Origin: Bin80 sp965220935 | Lineage (GTDB): Bacteria; Bacteroidota; Rhodothermia; Rhodothermales; Bin80 | Direction of reading: 5' to 3' | DNA: 64,000 bases | Assembly: GCA_965220935.1 (NCBI GenBank) | Contig: OZ244857.1 | Span: 2,170,001 to 2,234,000, forward strand | Part shown: positions 29,408-38,937 of the stretch, piece by piece | Numbering within the stretch: position 1 is the stretch's first letter | Layout of the letters: every line of letters begins with the position of its first letter | Made by a program: the position numbers and the translations under genes | Notes under the pieces: model-generated | What the model saw: only the letters and a program-made list of their open reading frames with translations | The model's database searches: none | Told to the model about the DNA's origin: nothing

Positions 29408-32400
29408 GTGAGTGCGCTAGGATTTAATACTGGTTATGTGGAGGAGCTCTACAAGCGCTTTCAGAACGACCCTAAGAGTGTCAGTGAGAGCTGGCAAGAT
29501 TTTTTTGTTGATTACGACGCTGGAGAAACCTCTACTAGTTTTGAAGCCACTGAGCTACACCAAACTGTCGTCACTGAAGCCAAAATACCCTCAGGTAACG
29601 GATTGCCAGTGGATGCAGATATTGCGCTGATACGCGGTCCAGGTGCTGCGATTGTGGAGAATATGGAAGCCAGCCTTCATATTCCGACTGCGACATCCGT
29701 CCGAACCCTGCCTGTTAAATTATTAGCAGAAAATCGGACACTCTTGAATCAATATCAACGTGGGATTGGTGCAGTAAAAGTATCATTCACTCACATCATT
29801 GCCTATGTGATTGTGCAAGCACTCAGGCTCTTTCCTACGATGTACAGCACATTTGTCAGAGACGAAGATGTACCGAAGCATGTCCAGCCATCTCATGTAA
29901 ATTTTGGACTTGCCATTGATGTAGAGCGCCGAGGTCGCAGATCGTTAGTTGTCCCAAATATTAAAGGTGCTGATCAGCTCAACTTTGCACAATTCTTGGG
30001 GGCGTATAATGAGCTAATACGCCGCACCCGTAACAATGAACTCACTGTTGAAGATTTTCATGGCACGAATGTAACTTTGACAAACCCTGGAATGATTGGA
30101 ACCAGCCTTAGTGTACCTCGCCTGATGCCCTCGCAAGGGGTGATCGTTGGAATTGGGTCAATTGGCTATCCTCCAGAATATCAGTCTATCAATGCGCCCA
30201 CTGCAAGTAAAGTTGGGCTGTCTCCTGTGATGACAATGACAAGCACCTATGATCATCGTGTCATTCAGGGGGCTGAGAGTGGAGCATTCCTAGCCTGCAT
30301 TACAAATCTACTCCAAGGAAATGAAGACTTTTACACCCAAATTTTTGAGGACCTGCATGTTCCCTATCCTCCTTTTGTGCTGAGACCTGACTCCACGCCT
30401 CATTTAGGACACCGCACAGATGCGGATATGAACCTCGTTGAGAAGCAGGCACAGGTCATGATTTTGATCCGCGTTTTTCGAGTCCTTGGCCACCTACAAG
30501 CCGACATCAACCCCCTTCAAAATAATTGGACCTACCATCCTGAACTTGATCCTGCAAAGTATGGCCTAACAGTATGGGATTTAGATCGCGAATTTGTCAC
30601 AGGCGGGCTAGGTGGTAAAGATATTCTGCCATTGAGAGATATATTATCTATCCTCCGAGAGACCTATACTCGGCGCATCGGAGTTTCGTATATGCATATC
30701 TCTAGTTTGATTGAAAAGCGATGGCTCCAAGAAAAAATTGAGACCCTCAGAAATTCAGATGAATTAACAATTGAAGATCAACGCCGCATTCTCTTCAAGC
30801 TCAACAAAGCAGAGGCATTTGAGCGTTTTCTACATACTCGTTTCATAGGCCATAAACGCTTTTCTCTTGAAGGTGGAGAGAGTATTGTGCCCATGTTAGA
30901 TGTGATTGTCAGCGATGCTGCCGAGCAAGGTGCTCAAGAGATATTTATCGGAATGGCCCATCGAGGCCGACTCAATATTCTGGCAAATATCATCGGAAAA
31001 TCCTATGAGTCCATCTTCTCTGAATTTGAAGGTAATCTGAATCCCGATACGATCTATGGGTCTGGGGATGTGAAGTATCATCTTGGAAGCAACGGGGTTT
31101 ATGAAACGTTAAGTGGTGCAAAAATACTACTTAAATTGGCCTCCAATCCGAGTCATCTAGAGTCGGTTAGCCCGATTGTCGAAGGTATGGTTCGAGCTAA
31201 GCAAGATATGCTGCGAGATTCTGCTGACCCCGATTCCCCTGATATAGAAGTGATTGACACTGTGATTCCTATACTCATTCATGGAGATGCTGCCTTTGCT
31301 GGACAGGGCGTTGTTGCTGAGACTCTGAATTGCAGTCAGCTGCGCGGCTACCATACTGGTGGTACAATTCACCTCGTCATTAACAACCAAATTGGATTCA
31401 CTACTGGGCCTAGTGAAGCCCGAAGTTCAACCTATGCTACCGATGTGGCCCGAATGATTGAAGCGCCAATTTTTCATGTCAATGGAGATGATCCAGAAGC
31501 GTGTGTGCGAGTTGCACGTTTGGCCTTAGATTACCGTCAAGTCTTCAATAAAGATGTCGTCGTTGATATGTTGTGTTATCGCCAGCACGGCCACAATGAG
31601 GGTGATGAGCCGACGTATACCAACCCAGTTCTGTATCAGAAGATTAAGAAAAAGCGCTCCCCCCGTAAACTTTATACCGAATCACTTCTTAATCGGGGAG
31701 CCATGACACCCGATGAAGCAGAGACGATGCTTGATGATTTTAGGGGGCAATTACAGGAAGCGTTTGAGCGGACCTCAAACCTCAAAGAAAAAGATGCCGC
31801 TCTGATGTTGGAGTATTTCCATAACCGTAGTTATGAGTCGCCACCTGCGGTTGACACAGGCGTTTCTCTTGAAAAACTCATTGCAGTCTTAGATTCTCTT
31901 CTTAAAACACCTGAGAATTTTCATCCTCATCCAAAACTGATTCGTCAGTTTGAAATTCGTAATGAAAAATTCCACAATAGTGGTGGTATTGATTGGGCTT
32001 TTGCAGAAGCTTTGGCCTTTGGTACTCTACTCCAGGAAGGAACCTCCATCCGTCTAAGTGGACAGGATTCAAGACGTGCCACTTTTTCACAGCGCCATGC
32101 AGTCATCTATGATCAAAACACCAATGAAGAATACATCTCTCTGAATCATATCACTGACAATCAGGCGAAATTATACATCTATGACAGTTTACTCTCTGAG
32201 TATGCAGTGGCAGCATTTGAATACGGCTACTCGGTTGAAAACTCAAATGCACTGGTCATATGGGAGGCACAATTTGGTGATTTTGCCAATGGTGCACAGA
32301 TTGTCTTTGATCAGTTTCTTTCGTCTGCTGAGGAAAAATGGGGACAAACATCTGGTCTTGTCGCATTGCTCCCACATGGATACGAAGGACAGGGACCTGA

Positions 32401-33031
32401 ACACTCATCTGCGAGGCTAGAGCGATTCCTACAACTTTGTGCGGAGGGAAATATGGTCGTGTGTAATTTGAGTACTCCTGCAAATTATTTTCATGTATTG
32501 CGCCAGCAGGCGATTAGGGAAACCAAAAAACCATTGGTACTGATGACGCCAAAAAGTCTTCTGCGTCACCCACGAGCCATTTCTTCACCTGATGAGTTAA
32601 TCAATGGAGAATTTCTGCCTGTCATCGGTGCTGGTAAAGATCCAGAAAACGTGAAAAGGATCGTAATTTGTTGTGGCAAGATTTACTACGATTTACTTGC
32701 CGAGATAGAAAAGCACAGTGACAAGAATGAAAGTACTGCTCTGGTGAGGCTTGAGCAATACTATCCATGGCCACAGAGTTTGTTGCATGCAGAATTAAAA
32801 CAGTACAACCGTGGTGTGGAGATCTGTTGGGCACAAGAGGAACCTGCGAATATGGGCGCATGGACCTATGCTCGCCCGCTACTAAAAAGCACGCTGCGGT
32901 CTTCTGGCTTTGGTCAAGATCCTCTGATTCAATATGCAGGGCGCCATCCAAGCGCTAGTCCTGCTACTGGTAGTTCTATGGTGCACGAACTTGAGCAAGA
33001 AGAGGTGACCAAAAGTGCACTACTTCTTTAG
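29408..33031 (+). CDS. kgd: Multifunctional 2-oxoglutarate dehydrogenase/decarboxylase (E2-E1 fusion)
   Basis: 1207 residues from GTG 29408. N-terminal E1 docking segment (NTGYVEELYKRFQNDPKSVS), a 2-oxoacid acyltransferase domain (about 85-310: HVNFGLAIDVERRGRRSLVV, PRLMPSQGVIVGIGSIGYPP, TYDHRVIQGAESGAFLA), then the thiamine-diphosphate E1 (GMAHRGRLNILANIIGKS near 515, HGDAAFAGQGVVAETLN near 620, GFTTGPSEARSS, RQHGHNEGDEP, LLPHGYEGQGPEHSSARLERF). No lipoyl domain is present, as in mycobacterial Kgd. The acyltransferase active site reads DHRVIQG instead of DHR..DG, also as I recall in Kgd. It works in the TCA cycle. Single-gene transcript by the look of the flanks. Confidence 0.95.
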   Translation: MSALGFNTGYVEELYKRFQNDPKSVSESWQDFFVDYDAGETSTSFEATELHQTVVTEAKIPSGNGLPVDADIALIRGPGAAIVENMEASLHIPTATSVRTLPVKLLAENRTLLNQYQRGIGAVKVSFTHIIAYVIVQALRLFPTMYSTFVRDEDVPKHVQPSHVNFGLAIDVERRGRRSLVVPNIKGADQLNFAQFLGAYNELIRRTRNNELTVEDFHGTNVTLTNPGMIGTSLSVPRLMPSQGVIVGIGSIGYPPEYQSINAPTASKVGLSPVMTMTSTYDHRVIQGAESGAFLACITNLLQGNEDFYTQIFEDLHVPYPPFVLRPDSTPHLGHRTDADMNLVEKQAQVMILIRVFRVLGHLQADINPLQNNWTYHPELDPAKYGLTVWDLDREFVTGGLGGKDILPLRDILSILRETYTRRIGVSYMHISSLIEKRWLQEKIETLRNSDELTIEDQRRILFKLNKAEAFERFLHTRFIGHKRFSLEGGESIVPMLDVIVSDAAEQGAQEIFIGMAHRGRLNILANIIGKSYESIFSEFEGNLNPDTIYGSGDVKYHLGSNGVYETLSGAKILLKLASNPSHLESVSPIVEGMVRAKQDMLRDSADPDSPDIEVIDTVIPILIHGDAAFAGQGVVAETLNCSQLRGYHTGGTIHLVINNQIGFTTGPSEARSSTYATDVARMIEAPIFHVNGDDPEACVRVARLALDYRQVFNKDVVVDMLCYRQHGHNEGDEPTYTNPVLYQKIKKKRSPRKLYTESLLNRGAMTPDEAETMLDDFRGQLQEAFERTSNLKEKDAALMLEYFHNRSYESPPAVDTGVSLEKLIAVLDSLLKTPENFHPHPKLIRQFEIRNEKFHNSGGIDWAFAEALAFGTLLQEGTSIRLSGQDSRRATFSQRHAVIYDQNTNEEYISLNHITDNQAKLYIYDSLLSEYAVAAFEYGYSVENSNALVIWEAQFGDFANGAQIVFDQFLSSAEEKWGQTSGLVALLPHGYEGQGPEHSSARLERFLQLCAEGNMVVCNLSTPANYFHVLRQQAIRETKKPLVLMTPKSLLRHPRAISSPDELINGEFLPVIGAGKDPENVKRIVICCGKIYYDLLAEIEKHSDKNESTALVRLEQYYPWPQSLLHAELKQYNRGVEICWAQEEPANMGAWTYARPLLKSTLRSSGFGQDPLIQYAGRHPSASPATGSSMVHELEQEEVTKSALLL

Positions 33032-33089
33032 TGAATCTATTCGCTAATTCTCAAATGCGAGATGACGAGAATTTTATGACCGTCGGATA

Positions 33090-33296
33090 TTAATACCGTC
33101 GGTTGTACATCCTCGCATTGCGGGATGCTTTTTCCTTAGCGATTCTTCTGTCTTCGGAAGGCTTTGTGAACGCCATATTCTGACGATAGGTGCGTAAAAC
33201 TCGGCTACGATTGACGGCTCTTTTGAATCGTCTCAAAGCGCGATCAATATTTTCTTTCTCTTTGACTTTTACGCCAATACCAATGTGAATTGCCAA
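33090..33296 (-). CDS. rpsU: 30S ribosomal protein S21
   Basis: 68 residues MAIHIGIGVKVKEKENIDRA..., basic, with the S21 core LRRFKRAVNRSRVLRTYRQN. Convergent with kgd; the short gap carries an inverted repeat (CAAATGCGAGATG at 33053 and CATCCTCGCATTG at 33107) that extends into the S21 stop and could end both transcripts. Confidence 0.95.
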   Translation of the reverse strand: MAIHIGIGVKVKEKENIDRALRRFKRAVNRSRVLRTYRQNMAFTKPSEDRRIAKEKASRNARMYNRRY

Positions 33297-33722
33297 CTGA
33301 TTGTAATTTTTGGTTAAAAGAATAATTATATCTTGGAAAATAAGAACCCGCCAGAGGAATTGTGCCTTAGTTCATGCTTTACCTGTACTAAACATATCAA
33401 CCATTGCGAGTCGCCAATAACCAATCTGTTTCGGATTAAATGTATTATGTTCAAATGGGTTCCATAGGCCCATATGGAAGTTTGTAATGACTCGTGTTCA
33501 ACTCTTGATTGGCTTGAACAAACAGATTTGGTAGCAATCATCTTTTTGTGATGTCAATATTATCTCCGATAGCAAAGAGTAGGTGAACATTTTACATTTT
33601 CTGTCGTAGCTTAGGGGGAGTTTCAACAAAGATGAAACAAACCCCTAACTCATCGCCAATTGAACCAATTGCGCGGTGGGGTGTACAGAGATGTGTAGAC
33701 AAATCATCCACAGCATCTAATC
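33297..33722. other. Intergenic; hairpin upstream of the ATPase pair
   Basis: No convincing gene. At 33611-33647 TTAGGGGGAGTTTCA / TGAAACAAACCCCTAA form a long imperfect hairpin about 75 bp before ATG 33723. It could be a terminator for upstream reading or a 5' regulatory stem. The small minus-strand frame at 33326-33541 has no known features. Confidence 0.45.
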
Positions 33723-34934
33723 ATGTTCCACTTTCCACCTTCAAAGCCGTGTACACAAACTCCCGATGTCGGAAAGTCGTCGCCTCCCCCAACTGGACGT
33801 GACCGTGGACCTGCGGCATTTTTTCACGGAAGGAAAGCCATTATATCCAGTTTTGAGACGACCCTCTCTGACACAATTGCTCTTAATGCGGGGACAACTT
33901 TCTTGATACAAGGGGCACCTGGCGCTGGGAAGACCGCACTTCTTGATAAACTGAGGCTGGCTGCTGAGGACCAAAAATGGAAAACTGCCGAAATTGGTCC
34001 TGCCGCTCTTTGGGATGTGAAGTCCCTCCGCGAATCCATTCCAGATAGGAATATACTAAAAAGGCTTAGTGGAAAGGTGAACGCAGGTCTACCAGAGGGT
34101 GGGAGCATTGAAATAAGTATGAAAGATTCTGTCGAGACCATCAAAAAAGTCCTTAGGTCTGGCAGAAAACCTCTATTGCTCATCTTAGACGAAGCCCAGC
34201 ATTTGGGGATAGAAGGTGTAGTGCCTAATGAGATGAGGGGGGTGGTTACAGGTGTACTTGACGAAATTCATAATGGTAAATTGGGAAGACCTGTCGTGCT
34301 ACTGGCGGCAGGGTTGGGCACGACCGAGTCTGCTTTTGACTCGCTGGGAATATCACGATTTGTCGGAGATTGCATAGTAGGCTTGGGTCCATTGGACAGG
34401 GAATCTGAGCGAGCGGCGATTCGTGACTGGATAGTAAAAGAAGGTGCAGCCAAGGGGAATCCTGATCCATGGATTGATGCGATTGCCAAGGAGACGCATG
34501 GATGGCCGCAACACATCATCTCCTATGTTAAACCCGCAGTTCGTTATCTTAAGTCCAATCACCGTCAAATGACCGACGATGGCTTGCGGATTGTACTTGA
34601 AAAGGGGTCGGAGTTCCGACTTCAGTATTATAGACAACGCGCCCGAGGTATTCCTATGGAGCAACGACAATCTATAGCAAAGGCGATAGTTGATATTCCA
34701 TTAGGAGAGACCAAAACCTATAAGGAGATCATGGGTGTCTTAATGCAAGAATACGATGAACAATTCGCAGATAATCTTTTCAATAAAGCACTTAAGAAAG
34801 GAATTATTGATGAACGAGACGACGGGGACTACGGTATTCCCATTCCATCCATGCAAACATGGCTGATTGAGGCGTATGGCAGAAAACAGGCTGACATGCC
34901 CGAGATAGAGAATGATCTACAAGGTGAGGCGTGA
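33723..34934 (+). CDS. DEAQ-type AAA+ ATPase, paralogue 4
   Basis: 403 residues from ATG 33723. Unusual proline-rich N-terminus (MFHFPPSKPCTQTPDVGK), then GRDRGPAAFFHGR GR-box (25-37), Walker A GAPGAGKT (64-71), Walker B LLLILDEAQHLG (151-162), VVLLAAGLG, RESERAAIRDWIVKEG, THGWPQHI, and the winged-helix-like tail ending YGIPIPSMQTWLIEAYGRK. Nucleotides 33897-34445 are about 98 percent identical to the next gene (12 differences in 549 bp by eye), but the sequence outside is much more divergent. The stop at 34932 is earlier than in the neighbour because of a local frame change; the following 70 bp are the decayed continuation of the tail. Intact P-loop; role unknown. Confidence 0.88.
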   Translation: MFHFPPSKPCTQTPDVGKSSPPPTGRDRGPAAFFHGRKAIISSFETTLSDTIALNAGTTFLIQGAPGAGKTALLDKLRLAAEDQKWKTAEIGPAALWDVKSLRESIPDRNILKRLSGKVNAGLPEGGSIEISMKDSVETIKKVLRSGRKPLLLILDEAQHLGIEGVVPNEMRGVVTGVLDEIHNGKLGRPVVLLAAGLGTTESAFDSLGISRFVGDCIVGLGPLDRESERAAIRDWIVKEGAAKGNPDPWIDAIAKETHGWPQHIISYVKPAVRYLKSNHRQMTDDGLRIVLEKGSEFRLQYYRQRARGIPMEQRQSIAKAIVDIPLGETKTYKEIMGVLMQEYDEQFADNLFNKALKKGIIDERDDGDYGIPIPSMQTWLIEAYGRKQADMPEIENDLQGEA

Positions 34935-35059
34935 GTCTCCAAACCAAGAAAAAGGTTCCTCAAAGTGGAGTCGTGATTAATATCGCTGATGGATGGTCAA
35001 CAGAGAGGGAATTTCCAGTAGTTTGTATGCATCTACCATTTAACCAACCCAGAAATACC

Positions 35060-36265
35060 ATGAGTTCGGTTGTCATCCCTGATCGTGGACCCACACCACA
35101 TTTTCGTGGGCGTGAGGAGATAATTAACACATTTACTAACTACCTAAAGCACTATCTGAGTGAAAAAGGGGGAACCACTTTCTTGATACAAGGGGCACCG
35201 GGCGCTGGGAAGACCGCACTTCTTGATAAACTGAGGCTGGTTGCTGAGGACCAAAAATGGAAAACTGCCGAAATTGGTCCTGACGCTCTTTGGGATGTGA
35301 AGGCCCTCCGCGAATCCATTCCAGATAGGAATATACTAAAAAAGCTTAGTGGAAAGGTGAACGCAGGTCTACCAGAGGGTGGGAGCATTGAAATAAGTAT
35401 GAAAGATTCTGTCGAGACCATCAAAAAAGTCCTTAGGTCTGGCAGAAAACCTTTATTGCTCATCTTAGACGAAGCCCAGCATTTGGGGATAGAAGGTGTA
35501 GTGCCTAATGAGATGAGGGGGGTGGTTACAGGTGTACTTGACGAAATTCATAATGGTAAATTGGGAAGACCTGTCGTGCTACTGGCGGCAGGATTGGGCA
35601 CGACCGAGTCTGCTTTTGACTCACTGGGAATATCACGATTTGTCGGAGATTGCATAGTAGGCCTGGGTCCGTTGGACAAGGAATCTGAGCGAGCGGCGAT
35701 TCGTGACTGGATCGTAAAAGAAGGTGGTACTAACGGGAATACTGACCAATGGATTGAAGCGATTGCCAAAGAGACGCACGGATGGCCTCAGCACATCATC
35801 TCCTATGTTAAGCCTGCTGTTGGTTATCTTAAGTCCAACAACCATCTCATGACGGATGCGGGCCTGCGGATTGTCCTTGAAAAGGGGGCGGAGTCTCGAC
35901 TTCGGTATTACAGGCAGCGCGCACATGATATTGACTGGGAGCAACGTCAATCTCTCGCCAGATCGCTTGGCCATCTCCCAATTGGTGAAACTACGACACG
36001 CACGTCAATTCTAACCATCCTTAATGAGGAGTATCCTCCTGAAGTAGCGGATAATCTCTTCAAACGAGCACACGAGCAAGGAATTCTTGATAAACACGAA
36101 GATGGTCGTTATGGTGTGCCGATTCCCTCAATGCAAACATGGCTGATTGAGGAATATGGCAGAAAGCAGGTTGACATGCCGAAGATAGAGGATGAGGTAT
36201 CCAAGGTGAGGCGCGAGCTACCAAAACAAGAAAAAGAAGCATCCAAGTGGAGTCGTGAGCGGTAA
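35060..36265 (+). CDS. DEAQ-type AAA+ ATPase, paralogue 5
   Basis: 401 residues from ATG 35060 (MSSVVIPDRGPTPHFRGREEI). The frame is open upstream to 34931, giving an apparent ATGA overlap with paralogue 4, but bases 34931-35000 are homologous to the 3' tail of these genes (compare 36200-36265), so the extra 43 residues are a translated remnant, not a real N-terminus. GR-box at 12-18, Walker A GAPGAGKT near 45, DEAQHLG, lid and HGWPQHI as in paralogue 4, and the tail YGVPIPSMQTWLIEEYGRKQ followed by a charged extension (RRELPKQEKEASKWSRE). The core is nearly identical to paralogue 4. Role unknown. Confidence 0.88.
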   Translation: MSSVVIPDRGPTPHFRGREEIINTFTNYLKHYLSEKGGTTFLIQGAPGAGKTALLDKLRLVAEDQKWKTAEIGPDALWDVKALRESIPDRNILKKLSGKVNAGLPEGGSIEISMKDSVETIKKVLRSGRKPLLLILDEAQHLGIEGVVPNEMRGVVTGVLDEIHNGKLGRPVVLLAAGLGTTESAFDSLGISRFVGDCIVGLGPLDKESERAAIRDWIVKEGGTNGNTDQWIEAIAKETHGWPQHIISYVKPAVGYLKSNNHLMTDAGLRIVLEKGAESRLRYYRQRAHDIDWEQRQSLARSLGHLPIGETTTRTSILTILNEEYPPEVADNLFKRAHEQGILDKHEDGRYGVPIPSMQTWLIEEYGRKQVDMPKIEDEVSKVRRELPKQEKEASKWSRER

Positions 36266-36427
36266 CGCTTCGGCATGATGAACCGAGAGGCAAATTCCAG
36301 CGTTTTGCGTGCATTCACCAATCCAGAAGTCATGAATTTCTTGATTGATTATATTGTTAATATATTGCAAAATAGGAACCATGTCTACGCGATCAGTTGC
36401 TGATGCGGGGAATAGCAGATACTATCT

Positions 36428-36687
36428 AGTGCCCGTCCAGAAAAGCACCTAACAGCGCCGAATCGCCTATTCTGTATGGGCTGATAGCTTCAAAATAAAC
36501 TTTTTTTTGTTGCGAAGATTTTGCGGCCATTTTTAGATTCGCGTTAAAAGTACTAAAAATGGGAGTTTTCAGTATAACCCCTGTTGTTTGCTACCTTGAA
36601 TTCACATATCTTCAAGCGAAATGATCGGCGATAAATGTCATATAGAATAGGACTTCAAGGAAAATTTCCTATTTATGGACGGACACT
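36428..36687. mobile_element. 260-bp MITE with ISNCY-like ends
   Basis: Terminal inverted repeats AGTGCCCGTCCAGAAA (left) and AGTGTCCGTCCATAAA (right, complement) match at 14 of 16 bases, and a 4-bp direct repeat ATCT flanks it (36424-36427 and 36688-36691). It holds no ORF. The end pattern AGTGCCYGWC and the 4-bp duplication resemble the ISNCY-type element at 6055-7961, suggesting that such a transposase moved it. Confidence 0.75.
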
Positions 36688-36691
36688 ATCT

Positions 36692-37088
36692 CGAGAAGCA
36701 AACTCGGCTAATCGTCAATCTGATCTAAATGCTTGCAAATTGAATTAGAACATTCATTTGAGGACATCCTATATCCACCAGATTGATCGTGCATGCTTTA
36801 CCCACATCTTTTTCGTGCGGTAAAGTATAAAAAGCGCGGTCAATCTTGGGGGTAATTAGTTCATCTAACTCGCGAACACAACTTAACACATAACGATATT
36901 TTTACTTCCTAATGGAGAATCAGGATAGTCTCTACCCACGAATCAACTATTTTTCATCTCCATCCTGAGCCAAGAGACACCAATCCTGCAAACGCATCTA
37001 TGGGAATAAAATTCACAGATTCGTCATCACTTATTAGAGGGATGTCTAAGAGAGCAGCTGATGCGGACAGAGAAGACACCAATACGAC
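36692..37088. other. Non-coding stretch after the MITE
   Basis: No gene seen. A piece CTCGGCTAATCGTCAATCTG at 36702 resembles TTCGGCTCATCGTCAATCTG at 1054, upstream of ATPase paralogue 1 (one or two mismatches). A weak stem CTTTACC...GGTAAAG lies near 36800-36830. Confidence 0.35.
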
Positions 37089-38792
37089 CTATATGTTCAT
37101 TGATAATCCAAGAACAAACACATTTTGATTCTGGATCTGATCAATTTCAAAAAATGTATCCTGTCGGGTACCTTGCGCATCAGATGGATAGACTTCCCAT
37201 AACTCAGGAATTGAGTCTGTCAACTGTATACCAAGATTCAGAAGAATTTTGCTAGTCATACGGTATCCAAATCCGAAAGATACACCCCGCTGGTTTTCAC
37301 TGTAGTCATCAATGAAATTTGACACAGAACTATTGGTGAACGGGGATGGTCGGACTCCAAATCCGAATCTCACAAATGCTCTATTTATTTCTAGCTCTGC
37401 TCCCAAGGCATAATTGAGAACTATGTCCAGATCGTTCTCAATGACATTGTTAACATCCGAGAAGAAATTTCTATCATCACGATATCTGAGTTTAAGCCTG
37501 CTCCAATCCAGAATCTCTGCCTCTCCAGTCAAGACGATATTGCCGATTGGTGTCTTATAAAATAGAAGTGTCAGACCAGCCCCAAACCTCCATGGAGAAC
37601 GCGTGGAGTATTCAAAAAAACCATTACCAAGATCATCTGGACGATCTCCATAGGACAGGGAGCCTCCTGAGTCAAAGCGCGTAGAGAATTCTTCTGTGTA
37701 GGTTTCTTCAATAAATGTCCATGTTGGAGTTTCTATAGAAACCCCGACGCGTAATAGACGGGTCAAATCTGCACTCACACCTGCACGAACATTGAATCCA
37801 GCCATACCTGTTTCTAATGTCTGTCTGTAATTGAGTTGATCAAATCCCTCAAACAGTGATCCGTCATCATTGAGAACATTATAATCCTCTGTTGTATTTT
37901 CGTTGAGTACATCGCTCTCTGTAAATGAGTAGTCAAAATCATAACTACCGAGTGAAACATTCAGTGATGCCCCAGCCATAAGATTTGTTGATGCCTGCCA
38001 TGCCACTCCACCACTTAATTCATAAACTCCCCCAGATCCATTAATTTGAGCAGATTGCTCAATTGTACTTCCTGGAATTACAGCTGATAAAAAAGGATAT
38101 TCTCCATCTTCATATAAATATCTATAATACTCAATAACTCCTGCATTAAATGCGGCGAATGATAAATCAGACAATTCGTCAAGATTTCCATTATTATCTA
38201 CCGTGTACTCCTCGTTAAATGGTAAAAATGACTCAGAAATTGTGCTTTTGGAATTTTCTCCAATAAACTCAAGTCGGGTGCTAAAGTCTCTCACCCTGCT
38301 GAGTCCTAATGCTGCGACTAGTTTTCCTCTTCCAACTGGTGCATCATAGACATAAACTATATCTCCCAGCACCAACTTATCTTCGCGGGAATTAGTGCGT
38401 CCAAGTGTGAAACCATCTGATCGAAACTGGTCTGATGGTTCCACAAGAGATCCTCCAAAGAGTGAATTATCGCTCGTTGTTGACCCTCTCAATGTGACAA
38501 TTAGTTCAGAAGCAGCAATATATCCTAAACCAGATGGATTGCTATATAATGCACTATGATCACCTAATCCAGCAAACCCCCGAACAGACATTCCTGTCAT
38601 CCTAACTCCGACACCTGTGTTACGGTGATTTAACCTCCATACCTCGCTTGCGGACTGCGCTCGTAATGTGGGCGCATTTAGTATCATCGTAGCAATAACA
38701 ATCTGGAAAATAAGTAAGCAACAGGCTAACTTAATGGCGACTGGCAGAAGTCTCATTTTAGAAATACGTTTCGCATTCTTGTAGTCTATCAT
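37089..38792 (-). CDS. OmpP1/FadL/TodX-family outer-membrane channel
   Basis: About 567 residues from ATG 38792 (MIDYKNAKRISKMRLLPVAI); ATG 38756 gives a tighter signal peptide, and the frame stays open to 38906. Signal: LACCLLIFQIVIATMILNAPTLRAQ. The hallmark FadL hatch region GMSVRGFAGLGDHSALYSNPSGLGY (about 70-95) is present, then alternating beta strands with aromatic girdles to the C-terminal VFVLGLSMNI. It probably transports hydrophobic compounds across the outer membrane. About 30 bp after the stop of the divergent upstream neighbour is no gene; the repeat lipoprotein lies upstream on the same strand. Confidence 0.88.
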   Translation of the reverse strand: MIDYKNAKRISKMRLLPVAIKLACCLLIFQIVIATMILNAPTLRAQSASEVWRLNHRNTGVGVRMTGMSVRGFAGLGDHSALYSNPSGLGYIAASELIVTLRGSTTSDNSLFGGSLVEPSDQFRSDGFTLGRTNSREDKLVLGDIVYVYDAPVGRGKLVAALGLSRVRDFSTRLEFIGENSKSTISESFLPFNEEYTVDNNGNLDELSDLSFAAFNAGVIEYYRYLYEDGEYPFLSAVIPGSTIEQSAQINGSGGVYELSGGVAWQASTNLMAGASLNVSLGSYDFDYSFTESDVLNENTTEDYNVLNDDGSLFEGFDQLNYRQTLETGMAGFNVRAGVSADLTRLLRVGVSIETPTWTFIEETYTEEFSTRFDSGGSLSYGDRPDDLGNGFFEYSTRSPWRFGAGLTLLFYKTPIGNIVLTGEAEILDWSRLKLRYRDDRNFFSDVNNVIENDLDIVLNYALGAELEINRAFVRFGFGVRPSPFTNSSVSNFIDDYSENQRGVSFGFGYRMTSKILLNLGIQLTDSIPELWEVYPSDAQGTRQDTFFEIDQIQNQNVFVLGLSMNI

Positions 38793-38937
38793 CGTTGATC
38801 TACGGGTGTACTTGACGACAGGCGGAGTTGATAGAGCGTAGACTATTTTATGGCCCGACAGAAGCCTAAGTGATGATCTACGAAACTCTAAAATTTGAGT
38901 GATCATACAGAGCGGCTATGCCTATCTCAAACTGTAA

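Noticed and set aside
29408..33031. Kgd E2-E1 fusion as a new system
   Set aside because: The same architecture is known from mycobacteria and, to my knowledge, Rhodothermota.
33326..33541. 71-codon minus-strand frame after rpsU
   Set aside because: No family features, signal or coding character.
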